From: Mucilaginibacter flavidus
GTDB lineage: Bacteria; Bacteroidota; Bacteroidia; Sphingobacteriales; Sphingobacteriaceae
Direction of reading: 5' to 3'
DNA length: 64,000 nt
Assembly (NCBI RefSeq): GCF_024055575.1
Contig: NZ_JAMXOE010000002.1
Location: 620,001 to 684,000, forward strand
The stretch's first letter is position 1, and each line of letters opens with the position of its first letter. Below are positions 1-9,061 of the stretch, in pieces. The notes below the pieces were generated by a model. The model did not search any database. It was not told the origin of the DNA and worked only from the letters and a program-made list of their open reading frames with translations. The translations under genes were made by a program, and so were the position numbers.

Positions 1-839
1 CAAAGCGCCTTTATATCGAACTCGCCAGCCGAAGGGACAACTTTTCCGGATTCAATCCGCTCGACGGATAGAAAATCGTTCAGGATATCAGTGAGGCTGC
101 CCACTGCCGATTTTATCTTGGCCAGGTGCCCAAATATCTTTAATTTATCAATCTTGTCGTAATAATGTTCGATAAGCGATGCAGAAAGCTGAATACTGCT
201 GAGCGGGGTACGAAACTCATGGGATGCCATGGAGACAAAGCGGGTTTTCATTTGGTTTATTTCCTGCTCCTTTAAAAGCGATTGGCTGACCTCGTCTTTT
301 GCCTGTTCAAGTTCCTGTACAATATTTTCCAGCGATTCGGTTCTTTCGGCTACTTCTTTTTCAAGTTTGATGTTATGATCTTTCAGCTGTTCTACAGCCA
401 GTTTCTCGGCAGTCAGATCATGAATAATACCAACATAAATACGTTTGCCACCGTCCGGCACTTCGCTAACCGCCAGCCCGGCCGGAAACGTTTTGCCGCT
501 TTTTTTTAATGCGGTTACTTCGCGACCAATCCCTATAATATTGCTCTCACCGGTTATTTCGTACCTGTTAATATAATTATTATGATTTGCACCATCAGAT
601 GATGGAATGATTATTTTAACATTCTGGCAACACATTTCATCCGCAGTGTATCCAAACAAGGCGCAGCAGGATGGATTTGCAGACAATATTTCACCTTCGC
701 TGTCTATAACTATTATACCATCAATAGCGTTTTCAATAATGGCTTTCAATAGTGCTTCGTCGTACATAACAGCGTTGTTAATGTGCGTGAGATTTTTATC
801 CTCAAAAATTCCCAAAGACTGCCCTTTTGCCGACATCAT
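1..839 (-). CDS. PAS-domain sensor histidine kinase (partial, runs off left edge)
   Basis: Membrane-free sensor kinase read on the minus strand from ATG at 839 and still open at base 1, so the C-terminal ATPase domain lies outside the window. The N-terminal 130 residues form a PAS domain (IIENAIDGIIVID, NPSCCALFGYTADE) followed by a PAC-like segment and a short coiled coil (KLEKEVAERTESLENI). The HisKA phosphoacceptor is clear: MASHEFRTPLSSIQLSASL, with the acceptor His in SHEFRTPL, then the second helix LNDFLSVERIESGKV. It is divergent from the stress gene at 1025, so it may sense the condition that island answers; that link is inference. The ligand is unknown. Confidence 0.85.
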   Translation of the reverse strand, partial: MMSAKGQSLGIFEDKNLTHINNAVMYDEALLKAIIENAIDGIIVIDSEGEILSANPSCCALFGYTADEMCCQNVKIIIPSSDGANHNNYINRYEITGESNIIGIGREVTALKKSGKTFPAGLAVSEVPDGGKRIYVGIIHDLTAEKLAVEQLKDHNIKLEKEVAERTESLENIVQELEQAKDEVSQSLLKEQEINQMKTRFVSMASHEFRTPLSSIQLSASLIEHYYDKIDKLKIFGHLAKIKSAVGSLTDILNDFLSVERIESGKVVPSAGEFDIKAL

Positions 840-899
840 AAAGGCTATTTAATTAGGTGTTTATAATTACAAATATTAGGATTAATACCATGTCAATAA

Positions 900-913
900 A
901 TGACCAAACTCAC
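900..913. promoter_or_regulatory. CRP/FNR-like palindrome, distal site of BON gene
   Basis: The sequence is ATGA-CCAAAC-TCAC, matching RTGA-N6-TCAY. It lies 55 bp centre to centre from the second copy at 955 and about 110 bp before the BON start. See the regulon finding. Confidence 0.4.
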
Positions 914-954
914 TTTTAAAAGCGTACTAAAATCATTTTTTAATGTTTTTTTAA

Positions 955-968
955 GTGACAGCTATCAT
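955..968. promoter_or_regulatory. CRP/FNR-like palindrome, proximal site of BON gene
   Basis: The sequence is GTGA-CAGCTA-TCAT, about 57 bp before the start codon at 1025. The same half-site spacing recurs upstream of other transcription units in this island. Confidence 0.5.
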
Positions 969-1024
969 TTTTTACTTATTAAATAATTCGAAAATTTGTC
1001 TATACAATTTAATTAAATGCCTAT

Positions 1025-1675
1025 ATGAAAACCGATGCTGAAATTCAAAAAGACGTAATGGATGAGCTCAAGTGGGAGCCCATACTTAACGCAACCGAAA
1101 TTGGCGTAGCAGTTAGCAACGGCGTAGTTACTTTAAGCGGTTATGTAGATACTTTTCATAAAAAATCAGCTGCCGAAAACGCTGCATGGCGCGTAAAGGG
1201 CGTAACAGCCGTAGCAGAAGAACTGGAAGTACGGCTGCCGTTCGACGCCCGCCTTACTGATGTAGAAGTGGCGGAAAAAGTTGCGCACACCGTTAAATGG
1301 CACACAGTTATACCCGATGAAAATATAAAAATAAAAGTTACCGACGGATGGGTAACACTGGAAGGTGAAGTACACTGGAACTTTCAAAAAGAGTCGGTAT
1401 TTAACGCAATCCGCACGCTTAGCGGCGTAAAGGGAGTAAGCAACTACATTGTTGTAAAACCAAAGGTTGACACAACTTTAGTTAAAGATAATATACGCAA
1501 AGCGCTTGAACGCAACGCCGACCTGGAGGCGGCCAATATTAAAGTTGAAACCATGGGAAATAAGGTTATTTTAAAAGGAACCGCCCACTCGTGGAAAGAA
1601 AGACGCGCGGTTGAAACTGCGGTTTGGTCGGCCCCGGGCGTGGTTGCAATTGATGACCAATTAGTTATTGCCTGA
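1025..1675 (+). CDS. triple BON-domain stress protein
   Basis: The 216 residues divide into three BON domains (about 1-70, 75-145 and 147-216). Each has the family pattern of a charged helix followed by a V-x-L-x-G strand (VVTLSGYVD, WVTLEGEVH, KVILKGTAHS) and a final helix ending at a GV-x-x-V motif. BON domains are thought to bind membranes or other ligands and occur in osmotic-stress proteins such as OsmY. No signal peptide is visible, so a cytoplasmic place is likely. It is followed 78 bp later by a universal stress protein, and two CRP/FNR-like sites precede it. Its exact role cannot be read from sequence. Confidence 0.9.
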   Translation: MKTDAEIQKDVMDELKWEPILNATEIGVAVSNGVVTLSGYVDTFHKKSAAENAAWRVKGVTAVAEELEVRLPFDARLTDVEVAEKVAHTVKWHTVIPDENIKIKVTDGWVTLEGEVHWNFQKESVFNAIRTLSGVKGVSNYIVVKPKVDTTLVKDNIRKALERNADLEAANIKVETMGNKVILKGTAHSWKERRAVETAVWSAPGVVAIDDQLVIA

Positions 1676-1753
1676 TAAATAAAACAATCACGCAGTTGGC
1701 CGGCGGGGGATGGTGATCCTGCCGGTTTTTAACAATGCTTAAAAATTTGGATT

Positions 1754-2629
1754 ATGAAAACAATACTGGTTTTAACCGATTTAAGCGCCAATGCCTTACC
1801 TGCGGCAAAAGCAGCCTGCATGCTTAGCGGAGTGATGAACACAAACCTGGTGTTACTTAATACTTGTGCCGACATACCCTTGCAGGCCGGCTATTCTGAC
1901 ATGCCCGGCGGCCCATGGCTGGTTGATGACTTTATGGAGTGGGACAAGGAGCGAAACGCCGACTTGCTGGAACACGCTTCGTCGCTGGAGCCTTATATAG
2001 CAAAGTTAGATCCATCTAAAAGAAAGCCTTCGGTACACTGCGAATACGCAGATGGAACATTGGCCGACAGTGCCGTTACACTTATTGAAACTAAAAACGT
2101 TGAGCTGATAGCTATGGGCGCCCCGCATAGCAGCAGATTTGATCATTTTTTAACTGGAAGTGATACTGCGGCTGTTATTAATAATGTTACCCGGCCGGTG
2201 CTGGTTGTGCCCGCAGGTTATGAACTTAAGCGCATTAAACGGGTTGTGTTTGCAACCGACTATAACGATGCCGACATAAAGGCGCTGCATTACCTGGTAA
2301 AAATGGGGAGGTTATTTAATTTTCATTTGGAAGTTGTACATGTTTCGTTACCCGGAGAAGATAAAACACCCGCTGCTTATAAAGAGAAAGTATTTTTGAG
2401 CCTGCAGCAAATAAAATACGACAGGATTAGCTACAAAGAAATTGGCGGAAAGGATGCGGTGAAGAGACTGAATGCCTATTGCAAAGAAACAGGCGCCGAC
2501 TTGCTTGCAATGGTACATTATCACAACTCTTTTTTTGCGCGAATTTTTAACCAAAGCGCCAGCAAGCAAGCGCTGGTAAATAACGAGTTGCCTTTGCTGA
2601 TATTCCCGCCGAAGATGGAAAAAGAATAG
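1754..2629 (+). CDS. universal stress protein, tandem Usp domains
   Basis: The 291 residues form two Usp domains (about 1-152 and 155-291), starting with MKTILVLTDLSANALPAAK. The first domain keeps the loop near its end (MGAPHSSRFDHFLTGSDT then TRPVLVVPA) that in ATP-binding Usp proteins holds phosphate; the second is more diverged but repeats VVFATDYNDAD and LPLLIFPP. It is the first of three double Usp proteins in the island (also 3927 and 14635), and the copy at 14635 resembles it most. It follows the BON gene and lies 15 bp before a small unknown gene, so the three probably form one transcript. Confidence 0.93.
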   Translation: MKTILVLTDLSANALPAAKAACMLSGVMNTNLVLLNTCADIPLQAGYSDMPGGPWLVDDFMEWDKERNADLLEHASSLEPYIAKLDPSKRKPSVHCEYADGTLADSAVTLIETKNVELIAMGAPHSSRFDHFLTGSDTAAVINNVTRPVLVVPAGYELKRIKRVVFATDYNDADIKALHYLVKMGRLFNFHLEVVHVSLPGEDKTPAAYKEKVFLSLQQIKYDRISYKEIGGKDAVKRLNAYCKETGADLLAMVHYHNSFFARIFNQSASKQALVNNELPLLIFPPKMEKE

Positions 2630-2644
2630 GAAGAGTTTATTATT

Positions 2645-2866
2645 ATGAAATCACTAAAATTCAATTTCAGCCACCCGGTTAACGGCATTGTAAAGCTACT
2701 GAATTTAGTAAATCCAGGTCAAAGCCGCGCAATGCCGTTAACTACCATTGCGGACGATTCGGCCAATATATCTGTGGACGGGCTGCCTGTAGGCAGGTGG
2801 AAAGCCTGCATTGAATGGGAGCATGATGGAAGGACTTTTTTCTACGAAGAGGTGTTTGAAGTGTAG
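2645..2866 (+). CDS. small protein of unknown function, FixH-like C-terminal pattern
   Basis: This is a 73-residue soluble protein with no signal or membrane segment. The end, LPVGRWKACIEWEHDG then FFYEEVFEV, recalls the closing beta-strand pattern of FixH-type proteins (G-x-W-x-x-x-x-x-W...G..Y..E), but the membrane anchor of that family is missing, so I give no name. It starts 15 bp after the Usp stop, which supports a real operon member. It converges with the alcohol dehydrogenase, 17 bp apart. Confidence 0.65.
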   Translation: MKSLKFNFSHPVNGIVKLLNLVNPGQSRAMPLTTIADDSANISVDGLPVGRWKACIEWEHDGRTFFYEEVFEV

Positions 2867-2883
2867 CGGCGAGCGCGCATCTT

Positions 2884-3891
2884 TTACTCCATTACAAGTA
2901 CCGCTGCACCTTTTATCTTGCCGCTTCGTAACAGGTTTAGTGCGTCATTAGCCTGGTGCAGTTTAAAAAATTCGGTTTGCGTTTCAACGTGCGCAGTTTT
3001 CAAAATATCAAAAAAGTCTACACCATCTGCGCGTGTAAGGTTTGCCACAGATTGCACCGACCGCTCCCCCCACAGCAAATCGTATGAAAACGCCGGAATT
3101 TGGCTCATATATATACCGCCGCAAATTACTTGCCCGCCTTTATCCAAATTTCTCAAAGCAGCGGGGATCAGTTCGCCGGCCGGGGCAAAAATTATAGCTG
3201 CGTCCAACTTTACCGGCGGGCTGTCAGAACTGCCGCCAACCCAAGCTGAACCGAGTTTCTCAGCAAAACTTTGTCCTGCAATGTCCCCATCCTTTGTAAA
3301 TGAAAATATGGTTTTGCCCTGGGCTATTGCCAGTTGGATTAATATATGGGCTGCAGCCCCAAACCCGTAAAGCCCGATATTTTTGGCCGTGGGGTTTATC
3401 ATTTTGTACGAACGAAAGCCAATTAACCCTGCGCATAATAACGGGGCCGAGTTTGCCGAACTATGCTGTTCATCCAGCAAAAAACAAAACCGGGCATCAG
3501 CAACTGTGTACTCCGCGTATCCACCGTCAATAGTGTAGCCGGTAAATCCTGGGTTATCGCATAAGTTCTCCTTCCCTGCAAGGCAGAATTTACATTTTCC
3601 ACAGGTATACCCTAACCAGGGCACGCCAACAATATCATTAATAATAATACTGTTAACATCGCTGCCGCGGCCTACTACCTTCCCAATAATCTCGTGGCCG
3701 GGAACCAACGGTAGTTTAGGCCGGGTCAGTTCTCCGTCGACAACATGCAGGTCGGTTCGGCAAATGCCGCATGCTATAATCTTAATTAATACCTGGTTTG
3801 CAGCAGGGCGCGGAACAGGCAGTTTATTGTAAACTAACGGTTCGCCGGCGCGTTCAAACACCATGGCATTCATTAAGGTTGGTATATCCAT
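2884..3891 (-). CDS. zinc-dependent alcohol dehydrogenase (MDR family)
   Basis: The 335-residue medium-chain dehydrogenase should oxidise alcohols or reduce aldehydes with NAD(P). The catalytic zinc site is visible as C44 in CGICRTDLHV and H67-E68 in VPGHEIIG. The structural zinc loop has four Cys in CGKCKFCLAGKENLC, and the dinucleotide fold is GLYGFGAAAH. Arg replaces the usual His after C44 (CRTDLH), a variant I know from related bacterial ADHs. It is the last gene of the apparent unit 6303 to 2884 (L,D-transpeptidase, Usp, ADH). An enzyme that disposes of reducing power would suit a low-oxygen island. Substrate is unknown. Confidence 0.92.
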   Translation of the reverse strand: MDIPTLMNAMVFERAGEPLVYNKLPVPRPAANQVLIKIIACGICRTDLHVVDGELTRPKLPLVPGHEIIGKVVGRGSDVNSIIINDIVGVPWLGYTCGKCKFCLAGKENLCDNPGFTGYTIDGGYAEYTVADARFCFLLDEQHSSANSAPLLCAGLIGFRSYKMINPTAKNIGLYGFGAAAHILIQLAIAQGKTIFSFTKDGDIAGQSFAEKLGSAWVGGSSDSPPVKLDAAIIFAPAGELIPAALRNLDKGGQVICGGIYMSQIPAFSYDLLWGERSVQSVANLTRADGVDFFDILKTAHVETQTEFFKLHQANDALNLLRSGKIKGAAVLVME

Positions 3892-3926
3892 TTAAATTAA
3901 AAAACGACAGGATGTAAAACCATGAT

Positions 3927-4805
3927 TTAAATAAGCGCTTTGTACCCTTCAGGAAACACCAACAATGGCACTTCAACCTGCCTGGCTATCTGATGTGTAT
4001 GGCTGCCTATAAAAATCTTCTGAAAAAAGCTATGTGGCCGGTGCACCATGGCCAATATATCAACCTGCCCGTGTTCGGCAAGCCATTCCAGCCCGTTGTT
4101 TACGTTGCGGCTTTTTATATGACGATAATAAACCTTTGGATAATCGGCCTTGCAGGTAATCTCGTTTAAAAACGCATCAACTTTTTGCTGATGTTTCGGG
4201 TCGTCGTATTTCTCATCGGTAACGTGTGCTATCAAAATTTCCGCGTTAAACGGATACGCAAGAATGCCGAGCGAATGGATTATTTCCACATCAGATTTTG
4301 AGAGATCAGTAGCAAAGGCTATTTTATTCACCCCATTGTAGGTGGCATCAGTCGGTACCAGCAAAACGGGGAATCCCGCCTTATCAATCATCGCATTGCT
4401 GTTACTGCCCAAAAAAGCCCGGCTTAGTTCGCCGTTCCCCCAGGTTCCCATCACCAGCAGCCCCGATTTTTCCCCGGCAACAAAATTGCGTGCAACATCT
4501 GTAACGGCGCCAACTTCGCTGCCGTAGGTAATTTCGGGATGAAATGATGATGGCTCCGATACAGCTTTTTCCTCGTTTGCCAGCTTGTCGGCAAGTGAGC
4601 TTAAATCTGTAGTTACGTCTTCTTTTACTGTTTCATAATCTTCCAGGGGCCAGGCCACCTGTGCTGCCATTGGCGCTTCGGCCGGCACTTTAAAAGCATG
4701 GCATAACTTTATACCCACTTTTATATTTTTTGCAAAGTGCAAAGCATACCGGGCCGCATTTTCTGATGCCGGCGAGAAATCTGTTGCTACAACTATCGTT
4801 TTCAT
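3927..4805 (-). CDS. universal stress protein, tandem Usp domains
   Basis: The 292 residues hold two Usp domains. The first starts MKTIVVATDFSPASENAARYA and ends with VMGTWGNGELSRAFLGSNSNAMIDKAGFPVLLVP, a good match to the nucleotide-binding G-x-x-G...GS-N/S loop. The second runs from IAFATDLSKSDVEIIHSL to VEVPLLVFPEG. It is more diverged from the copies at 1754 and 14635 than those are from each other. It lies 22 bp after the L,D-transpeptidase and 35 bp before the ADH, so it is probably co-transcribed. Confidence 0.92.
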   Translation of the reverse strand: MKTIVVATDFSPASENAARYALHFAKNIKVGIKLCHAFKVPAEAPMAAQVAWPLEDYETVKEDVTTDLSSLADKLANEEKAVSEPSSFHPEITYGSEVGAVTDVARNFVAGEKSGLLVMGTWGNGELSRAFLGSNSNAMIDKAGFPVLLVPTDATYNGVNKIAFATDLSKSDVEIIHSLGILAYPFNAEILIAHVTDEKYDDPKHQQKVDAFLNEITCKADYPKVYYRHIKSRNVNNGLEWLAEHGQVDILAMVHRPHSFFQKIFIGSHTHQIARQVEVPLLVFPEGYKALI

Positions 4806-4827
4806 GATATTGAAGTTTTTTTAAGTT

Positions 4828-6303
4828 TTATTGCATTGTAAGGGGCTGCTCAACATTGTAAAGCGCCATTTCCAAACGTTTGTCAAGGTTGTAGATATCG
4901 TTATACATCACCACGTAGCCATCAACAACTTCGCTGGTTAAATAGGTTACTTTTATTGGCACCGCCTTTTTAAGGGTAAATGTTTTGGTTTGATAATTCT
5001 TCATCGCACGATATACCTCCGGCACCTTATTGCCGCCGCCATCTTCCTGTAAAATCAGCCCGGCCAGCTTTCCGGCATTTTCAACCCTTATGCAACCGTG
5101 GCTAAATGCGCGGTCGGTTTTTGCAAACAGCTTTTGCTCGGGTGTGTCGTGCAGGTAAACGTCATAAACATTCGGAAACCTGAAGACTATAGCACCCAGG
5201 CTGTTGTCGCAACCGGATGACTGCCTGGCGTAATAGCCCGACGGGTTACGCAACGCCGCCAAAATATTGCTCCGAGTTGGTTCAATATACTTTCCGCTGT
5301 TGCTATAAATAGCATAGTGACTGTTTTCGAGGTAATCGATATTCTTAAGCGCCTTGGGTAATGTTTCCTTAGCAAATATTTTTTGCGGCACCTTCCATTC
5401 GGGGGCTGTAGTAAAATGGCTAATTGCGCTCTCCAATGTAGGGGTCGGGGTCTCGGGCTTTCCTACTATCACCTTAAAGCGGTAAGTAGTATCCGGCTTT
5501 TGCACAGTTAGTGTGTATGATGGGATATTAATGGTGATATTATAAGGCTCATCATTACTTATCCAGCGCAGGCGTTCCATATTAACGGCCATTTTCCTGA
5601 GGTCGCCCTCCGGTGTTTCATAACAGTCGCCTGTGTATAAACCGGTCAACAAATGCATATGATATTGAAGGCTTATGTAAGCGGCAGATTTGGGCTGCAC
5701 GTTAATAGCAGCGCTCATAAAGTCTTTATCAATAAAGGCTGCGGCCAATACACTATCGGCAAGCATGTTACCTTTAATCCCCTCATCAACCTTACCGGCA
5801 ACATAGTTTGGATTAAGCTTTCCGTAGTGCAGGTTATTTATAAAAGCCAGCATAGCATCGGTTAACATAATATCATATGCTGCCTTTTCCATATTGTTAG
5901 CCTTATCAAAATGTTCGGTTAAAAAGTGCAGTTTGTCGTATTGTAATTCCTGCGGGTGATAGTCGGCGTGGTTTAAACCAAACTGCATCACGCAATCGAG
6001 CAGCAGCATGGCCTCCCATGAGTGCGCCATTATTGTTTCGGGTTTTACCCAAGCCAGGGTGTAGCCATTTTGGCTATAAAAGCGTTTGAGTGAAGCCGGG
6101 TAATAGTAGCCTGCCCCATTTGCCAATAATTCCTTTATTGATACTGAAACAGAAGTATCCTGAACGGCCGGTAATATTACGTGGGCTTTATAACTCACCG
6201 TTTTCATACTGGTAAAAAACAGGACAACCAGCAACGCTGTCGCTACCCCGGCAAGGTGCCTTTTTACCTTAAAAAATGAGACATATAATGCTTTCATGAC
6301 CAC
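4828..6303 (-). CDS. L,D-transpeptidase (YcbB/LdtD-like)
   Basis: A 491-residue cell-wall enzyme that would form 3-3 meso-diaminopimelate crosslinks in peptidoglycan. An N-terminal membrane anchor (VATALLVVLFFTS) places it on the periplasmic face. The YkuD catalytic domain lies near 300-450, with the signature SHGCIRVENAGKLA (catalytic Cys in HGCIRV) and the upstream conserved His in VYLHDTPEQKLF. The middle part resembles the peptidoglycan-binding scaffold of YcbB proteins. A second ATG at 6297 is an equally possible start. 3-3 crosslinks are typical of non-growing or stressed walls, which fits its Usp neighbour. A CRP/FNR-like palindrome lies 45 bp upstream. Confidence 0.88.
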   Translation of the reverse strand: MVMKALYVSFFKVKRHLAGVATALLVVLFFTSMKTVSYKAHVILPAVQDTSVSVSIKELLANGAGYYYPASLKRFYSQNGYTLAWVKPETIMAHSWEAMLLLDCVMQFGLNHADYHPQELQYDKLHFLTEHFDKANNMEKAAYDIMLTDAMLAFINNLHYGKLNPNYVAGKVDEGIKGNMLADSVLAAAFIDKDFMSAAINVQPKSAAYISLQYHMHLLTGLYTGDCYETPEGDLRKMAVNMERLRWISNDEPYNITINIPSYTLTVQKPDTTYRFKVIVGKPETPTPTLESAISHFTTAPEWKVPQKIFAKETLPKALKNIDYLENSHYAIYSNSGKYIEPTRSNILAALRNPSGYYARQSSGCDNSLGAIVFRFPNVYDVYLHDTPEQKLFAKTDRAFSHGCIRVENAGKLAGLILQEDGGGNKVPEVYRAMKNYQTKTFTLKKAVPIKVTYLTSEVVDGYVVMYNDIYNLDKRLEMALYNVEQPLTMQ

Positions 6304-6347
6304 TTTAATTAATAATTTAAAGTTGGCTATAAACGCTTGCCTAAATA

Positions 6348-6361
6348 ATGACGATGGTCAT
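6348..6361. promoter_or_regulatory. CRP/FNR-like palindrome upstream of transpeptidase unit
   Basis: ATGA-CGATGG-TCAT, a perfect TGAC-N4-GTCA palindrome, 45 bp before the L,D-transpeptidase start and 35 bp after the end of mgtA. Confidence 0.5.
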
Positions 6362-6395
6362 ATTTAGCATTGACTTGACGCACAATTGCGGTGGT

Positions 6396-8948
6396 TCAAT
6401 TGCTTGATTTTAACAATTTTGCGTTCATTTTTTTGTAGAAAATCCGCTTTAACAGTTCGGCGGAGGCTATATAAAAAAGCACTATTACCAGCATCCACAC
6501 ATACAAAACAGCCGGCAGCCTCGCAAACCCGAACCACCCGGCAAATGGTGTAAAAGGGATGGCCAGGGTAAATATTAAAATGGCTACTGTGGCTATTGAA
6601 AGCAGCTTGCCGGGCAGGCTTTTAAAAAACGGTAGCCGAGTACGTACAACAAGCACAATCAGTGTAGCCGAAATAACCGACTCGGTAAACCACCCGGTTT
6701 GAAACGTTTTTTCGTTAACGTGAAATACCAGGATTAAAACGCCAAAGGTGAGGTAATCAAATACAGAGCTCAGCAAGCCAAAGGTTATCATGAAACGTTT
6801 GATAAACCCGAGGTCCCATCGTTGCGGCGATTGGATGTTGATATCATCCACCCGGTCGGCAGCAATGGTCATCTCCGGGAAATCGGTGAGTAAATTGGTT
6901 AATAATATTTGTTTGGGCAACAGGGGCAAAAACGGCAGGAACAGCGAGGCACCCGCCATGCTGAACATATTGCCAAAATTGGCGCTGGTAGCCATAAAAA
7001 CATATTTCATGGTATTGGTAAAGGTTTTCCGGCCTTCAATAATGCCATTTATTAACACATCAAGGTTGCGGCTTAAAAGCACAATATCGGCAGCTTCCCT
7101 GGCCACATCAACCGCAGTGTTTACTGATATACCCACATCAGCAGTGTGCAGGGCAGGCGCATCGTTAATGCCATCGCCCATAAAGCCCACTACGTTGCCT
7201 GCTTTTTTAAGTATGGTTATTATCCGCTCCTTTTGATTTGGTTCAACTTCGGCAAAAATATGTGTAAGGGGGGCCTGGTGAATAAGGGCGGCGTTGCTCA
7301 TCTTCATCAATTGGGCGCCGGTAAGAATTTTAGGATCGCTGAAACCAATTTGCAAAGCAAGGCTGCGGGCAACCAGTGCATTATCGCCAGTAATTATTTT
7401 TAGCTGAACGCCCAGTTGGTTAAGGTTGTTTATCGTTTTAATTACATCGGCTTTTGGCGGATCAAACAAGGTGACGAACCCTAAAAATATCATTTCCTTT
7501 TCATCATCCTTTGTAAAATCGTGGCCGGCATCCGTGGGTTTATAGGCCACCCCTAATGTGCGATAGCCGGCGTTGCTAAATTGTACGTATTGCTCATCAA
7601 TCTTTTTATGGCAATCAGCAATAGCTATCAACTTTCCATCGGCATTTTCGGCCCTGGTGCATATTGATAAAATAGCATTTAGTGCACCCTTGGTAATGGC
7701 AATGTTTTGCGTTTTATTTTTTACCTGTACGGTGAGCCTTTTCCTTATAAAATCATAAGGCACCTCGGCCTGCGCTGTGAAATCAACGGCGGTGTCTTTA
7801 TATCCCAGGCAAATGGCCTCATCAATAGGATTATGAAAGCCCTGCTGCATCGATGCATTAAGCCATGCGTACTGCAGCACTTTTTCACTGTGTGTGCCGT
7901 CAATATCCAGGGTATCTTTTAAATTAACCTTGCCATCGGTAATGGTGCCGGTTTTGTCGGAACAAAGGATATTCATGCTGCCAAAGTTTTCTATTGAGGA
8001 CAGCTTCTTGACAATTACCTGCTGCTTAGCCATGCGCCTGGCCCCCGTTGAAAGGTTAACGCTGATAATAGCCGGTAATAATTGCGGCGTTAACCCAACC
8101 GCCAGCGCAAGCGAAAACAAAAACGAATCCAGCACCGGCTTGTGCAGGTAAACGTTTGCCGCAAAAATTATTATCACCAGCAAAAGCGTTATTTCCATCA
8201 ACAGGTAACCAAACCTGCGTATGCCCCTTTCAAAATCTGTTTCGGGTGTTTTTTGCTGCAGCTGTGCCGATATTTTACCAAACTCGGTATTAATCCCGGT
8301 TTTAACGACAAGTGCCGTTGCTTTGCCGCTAATAACGTGCGACCCCATAAACAAGGTATTCTTACGTTTTGCCAGCGGCGTGTTTTCGGGCAACACGCAA
8401 ACGCTTTTTTCAACCGGGTAGGTCTCGCCGGTAAAAGCAGCTTCGTCAATAAACAAAGCCTGCGCTTCAAGTATCAGCGCGTCGGCAGGGATAATATCGC
8501 CGGCTGTTAAACTTATGATATCGCCGGCTACAACAACTTCAAGCGGCACCTCCGTTTTTTTGCCCGAACGCAAAACTGTGCAGTGCAGCTGCACCATTTT
8601 TAAAAGTTCGCTAACGGCACGTGCAGCGCCTTTTTCCTGCCAAAAGCCTAAAATACTGCTTATTAAAACTATTGCGAGTATAATTACGGTATCTGCAACG
8701 TCGCGCAAACCTGCTGATAGCAACGCTGCTACTATAAGCAGTAAGGTAACCGGGCTTTTAAACTGGGCCAAAAGCAGCATTAAACCCGAAGTATTGGCTT
8801 TGGCTTTTATTGAGTTGGGGCCATATTGCTTCAGCCTTGCGGCCGCTTCATTTGGTGCCAGACCGCTTTCTGTGGCAGATAATTGTTTAAGAGCATCGGT
8901 AGTTGTTAACTGCCAAAATGATTGTGAGTTGCCCGGTTGATTTTTCAA
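6396..8948 (-). CDS. mgtA: magnesium-translocating P-type ATPase
   Basis: An 850-residue P3B-type ATPase expected to import Mg2+ across the inner membrane. Visible landmarks are the actuator loop (FTGETYPVEK near 172-181), the M4 motif LTPQLLP (286-292; many MgtA proteins have Glu where this has Gln), the phosphorylation motif DKTGTITDG with D331, and the hinge GDGINDAPAL in the C-terminal third. Four C-terminal membrane helices follow. It is the last gene of the run ackA, phosphoketolase, phosphorylase, mgtA on the minus strand, with a 113 bp gap before it that has its own possible -7 element. Family assignment is firm; the ion is inferred from family. Confidence 0.88.
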   Translation of the reverse strand: MKNQPGNSQSFWQLTTTDALKQLSATESGLAPNEAAARLKQYGPNSIKAKANTSGLMLLLAQFKSPVTLLLIVAALLSAGLRDVADTVIILAIVLISSILGFWQEKGAARAVSELLKMVQLHCTVLRSGKKTEVPLEVVVAGDIISLTAGDIIPADALILEAQALFIDEAAFTGETYPVEKSVCVLPENTPLAKRKNTLFMGSHVISGKATALVVKTGINTEFGKISAQLQQKTPETDFERGIRRFGYLLMEITLLLVIIIFAANVYLHKPVLDSFLFSLALAVGLTPQLLPAIISVNLSTGARRMAKQQVIVKKLSSIENFGSMNILCSDKTGTITDGKVNLKDTLDIDGTHSEKVLQYAWLNASMQQGFHNPIDEAICLGYKDTAVDFTAQAEVPYDFIRKRLTVQVKNKTQNIAITKGALNAILSICTRAENADGKLIAIADCHKKIDEQYVQFSNAGYRTLGVAYKPTDAGHDFTKDDEKEMIFLGFVTLFDPPKADVIKTINNLNQLGVQLKIITGDNALVARSLALQIGFSDPKILTGAQLMKMSNAALIHQAPLTHIFAEVEPNQKERIITILKKAGNVVGFMGDGINDAPALHTADVGISVNTAVDVAREAADIVLLSRNLDVLINGIIEGRKTFTNTMKYVFMATSANFGNMFSMAGASLFLPFLPLLPKQILLTNLLTDFPEMTIAADRVDDINIQSPQRWDLGFIKRFMITFGLLSSVFDYLTFGVLILVFHVNEKTFQTGWFTESVISATLIVLVVRTRLPFFKSLPGKLLSIATVAILIFTLAIPFTPFAGWFGFARLPAVLYVWMLVIVLFYIASAELLKRIFYKKMNAKLLKSSN

Positions 8949-8995
8949 TTTGTATTTATTTAGGGGTATTTTAAACTGGCCGGAGTGCGCCTACC

Positions 8996-9003
8996 CAAAT
9001 CTA
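8996..9003 (-). promoter_or_regulatory. possible Bacteroidota -7 element (TAGATTTG) for mgtA
   Basis: TAnnTTTG on the minus strand, about 50 bp before the mgtA start. No TTG box sits at the expected 19-20 bp distance, so only half of the promoter is supported. Confidence 0.35.
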
Positions 9004-9061
9004 CCAAATACCGACCAACAAAAAAACTATAAATCAACCCTTTAACCGAAAGTTTACTTCC

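Noticed and set aside
2645..2866. Calling the 73-residue protein FixH.
   Set aside because: Only a short C-terminal pattern agrees, and the N-terminal membrane helix of FixH is missing; no cytochrome oxidase genes are close.
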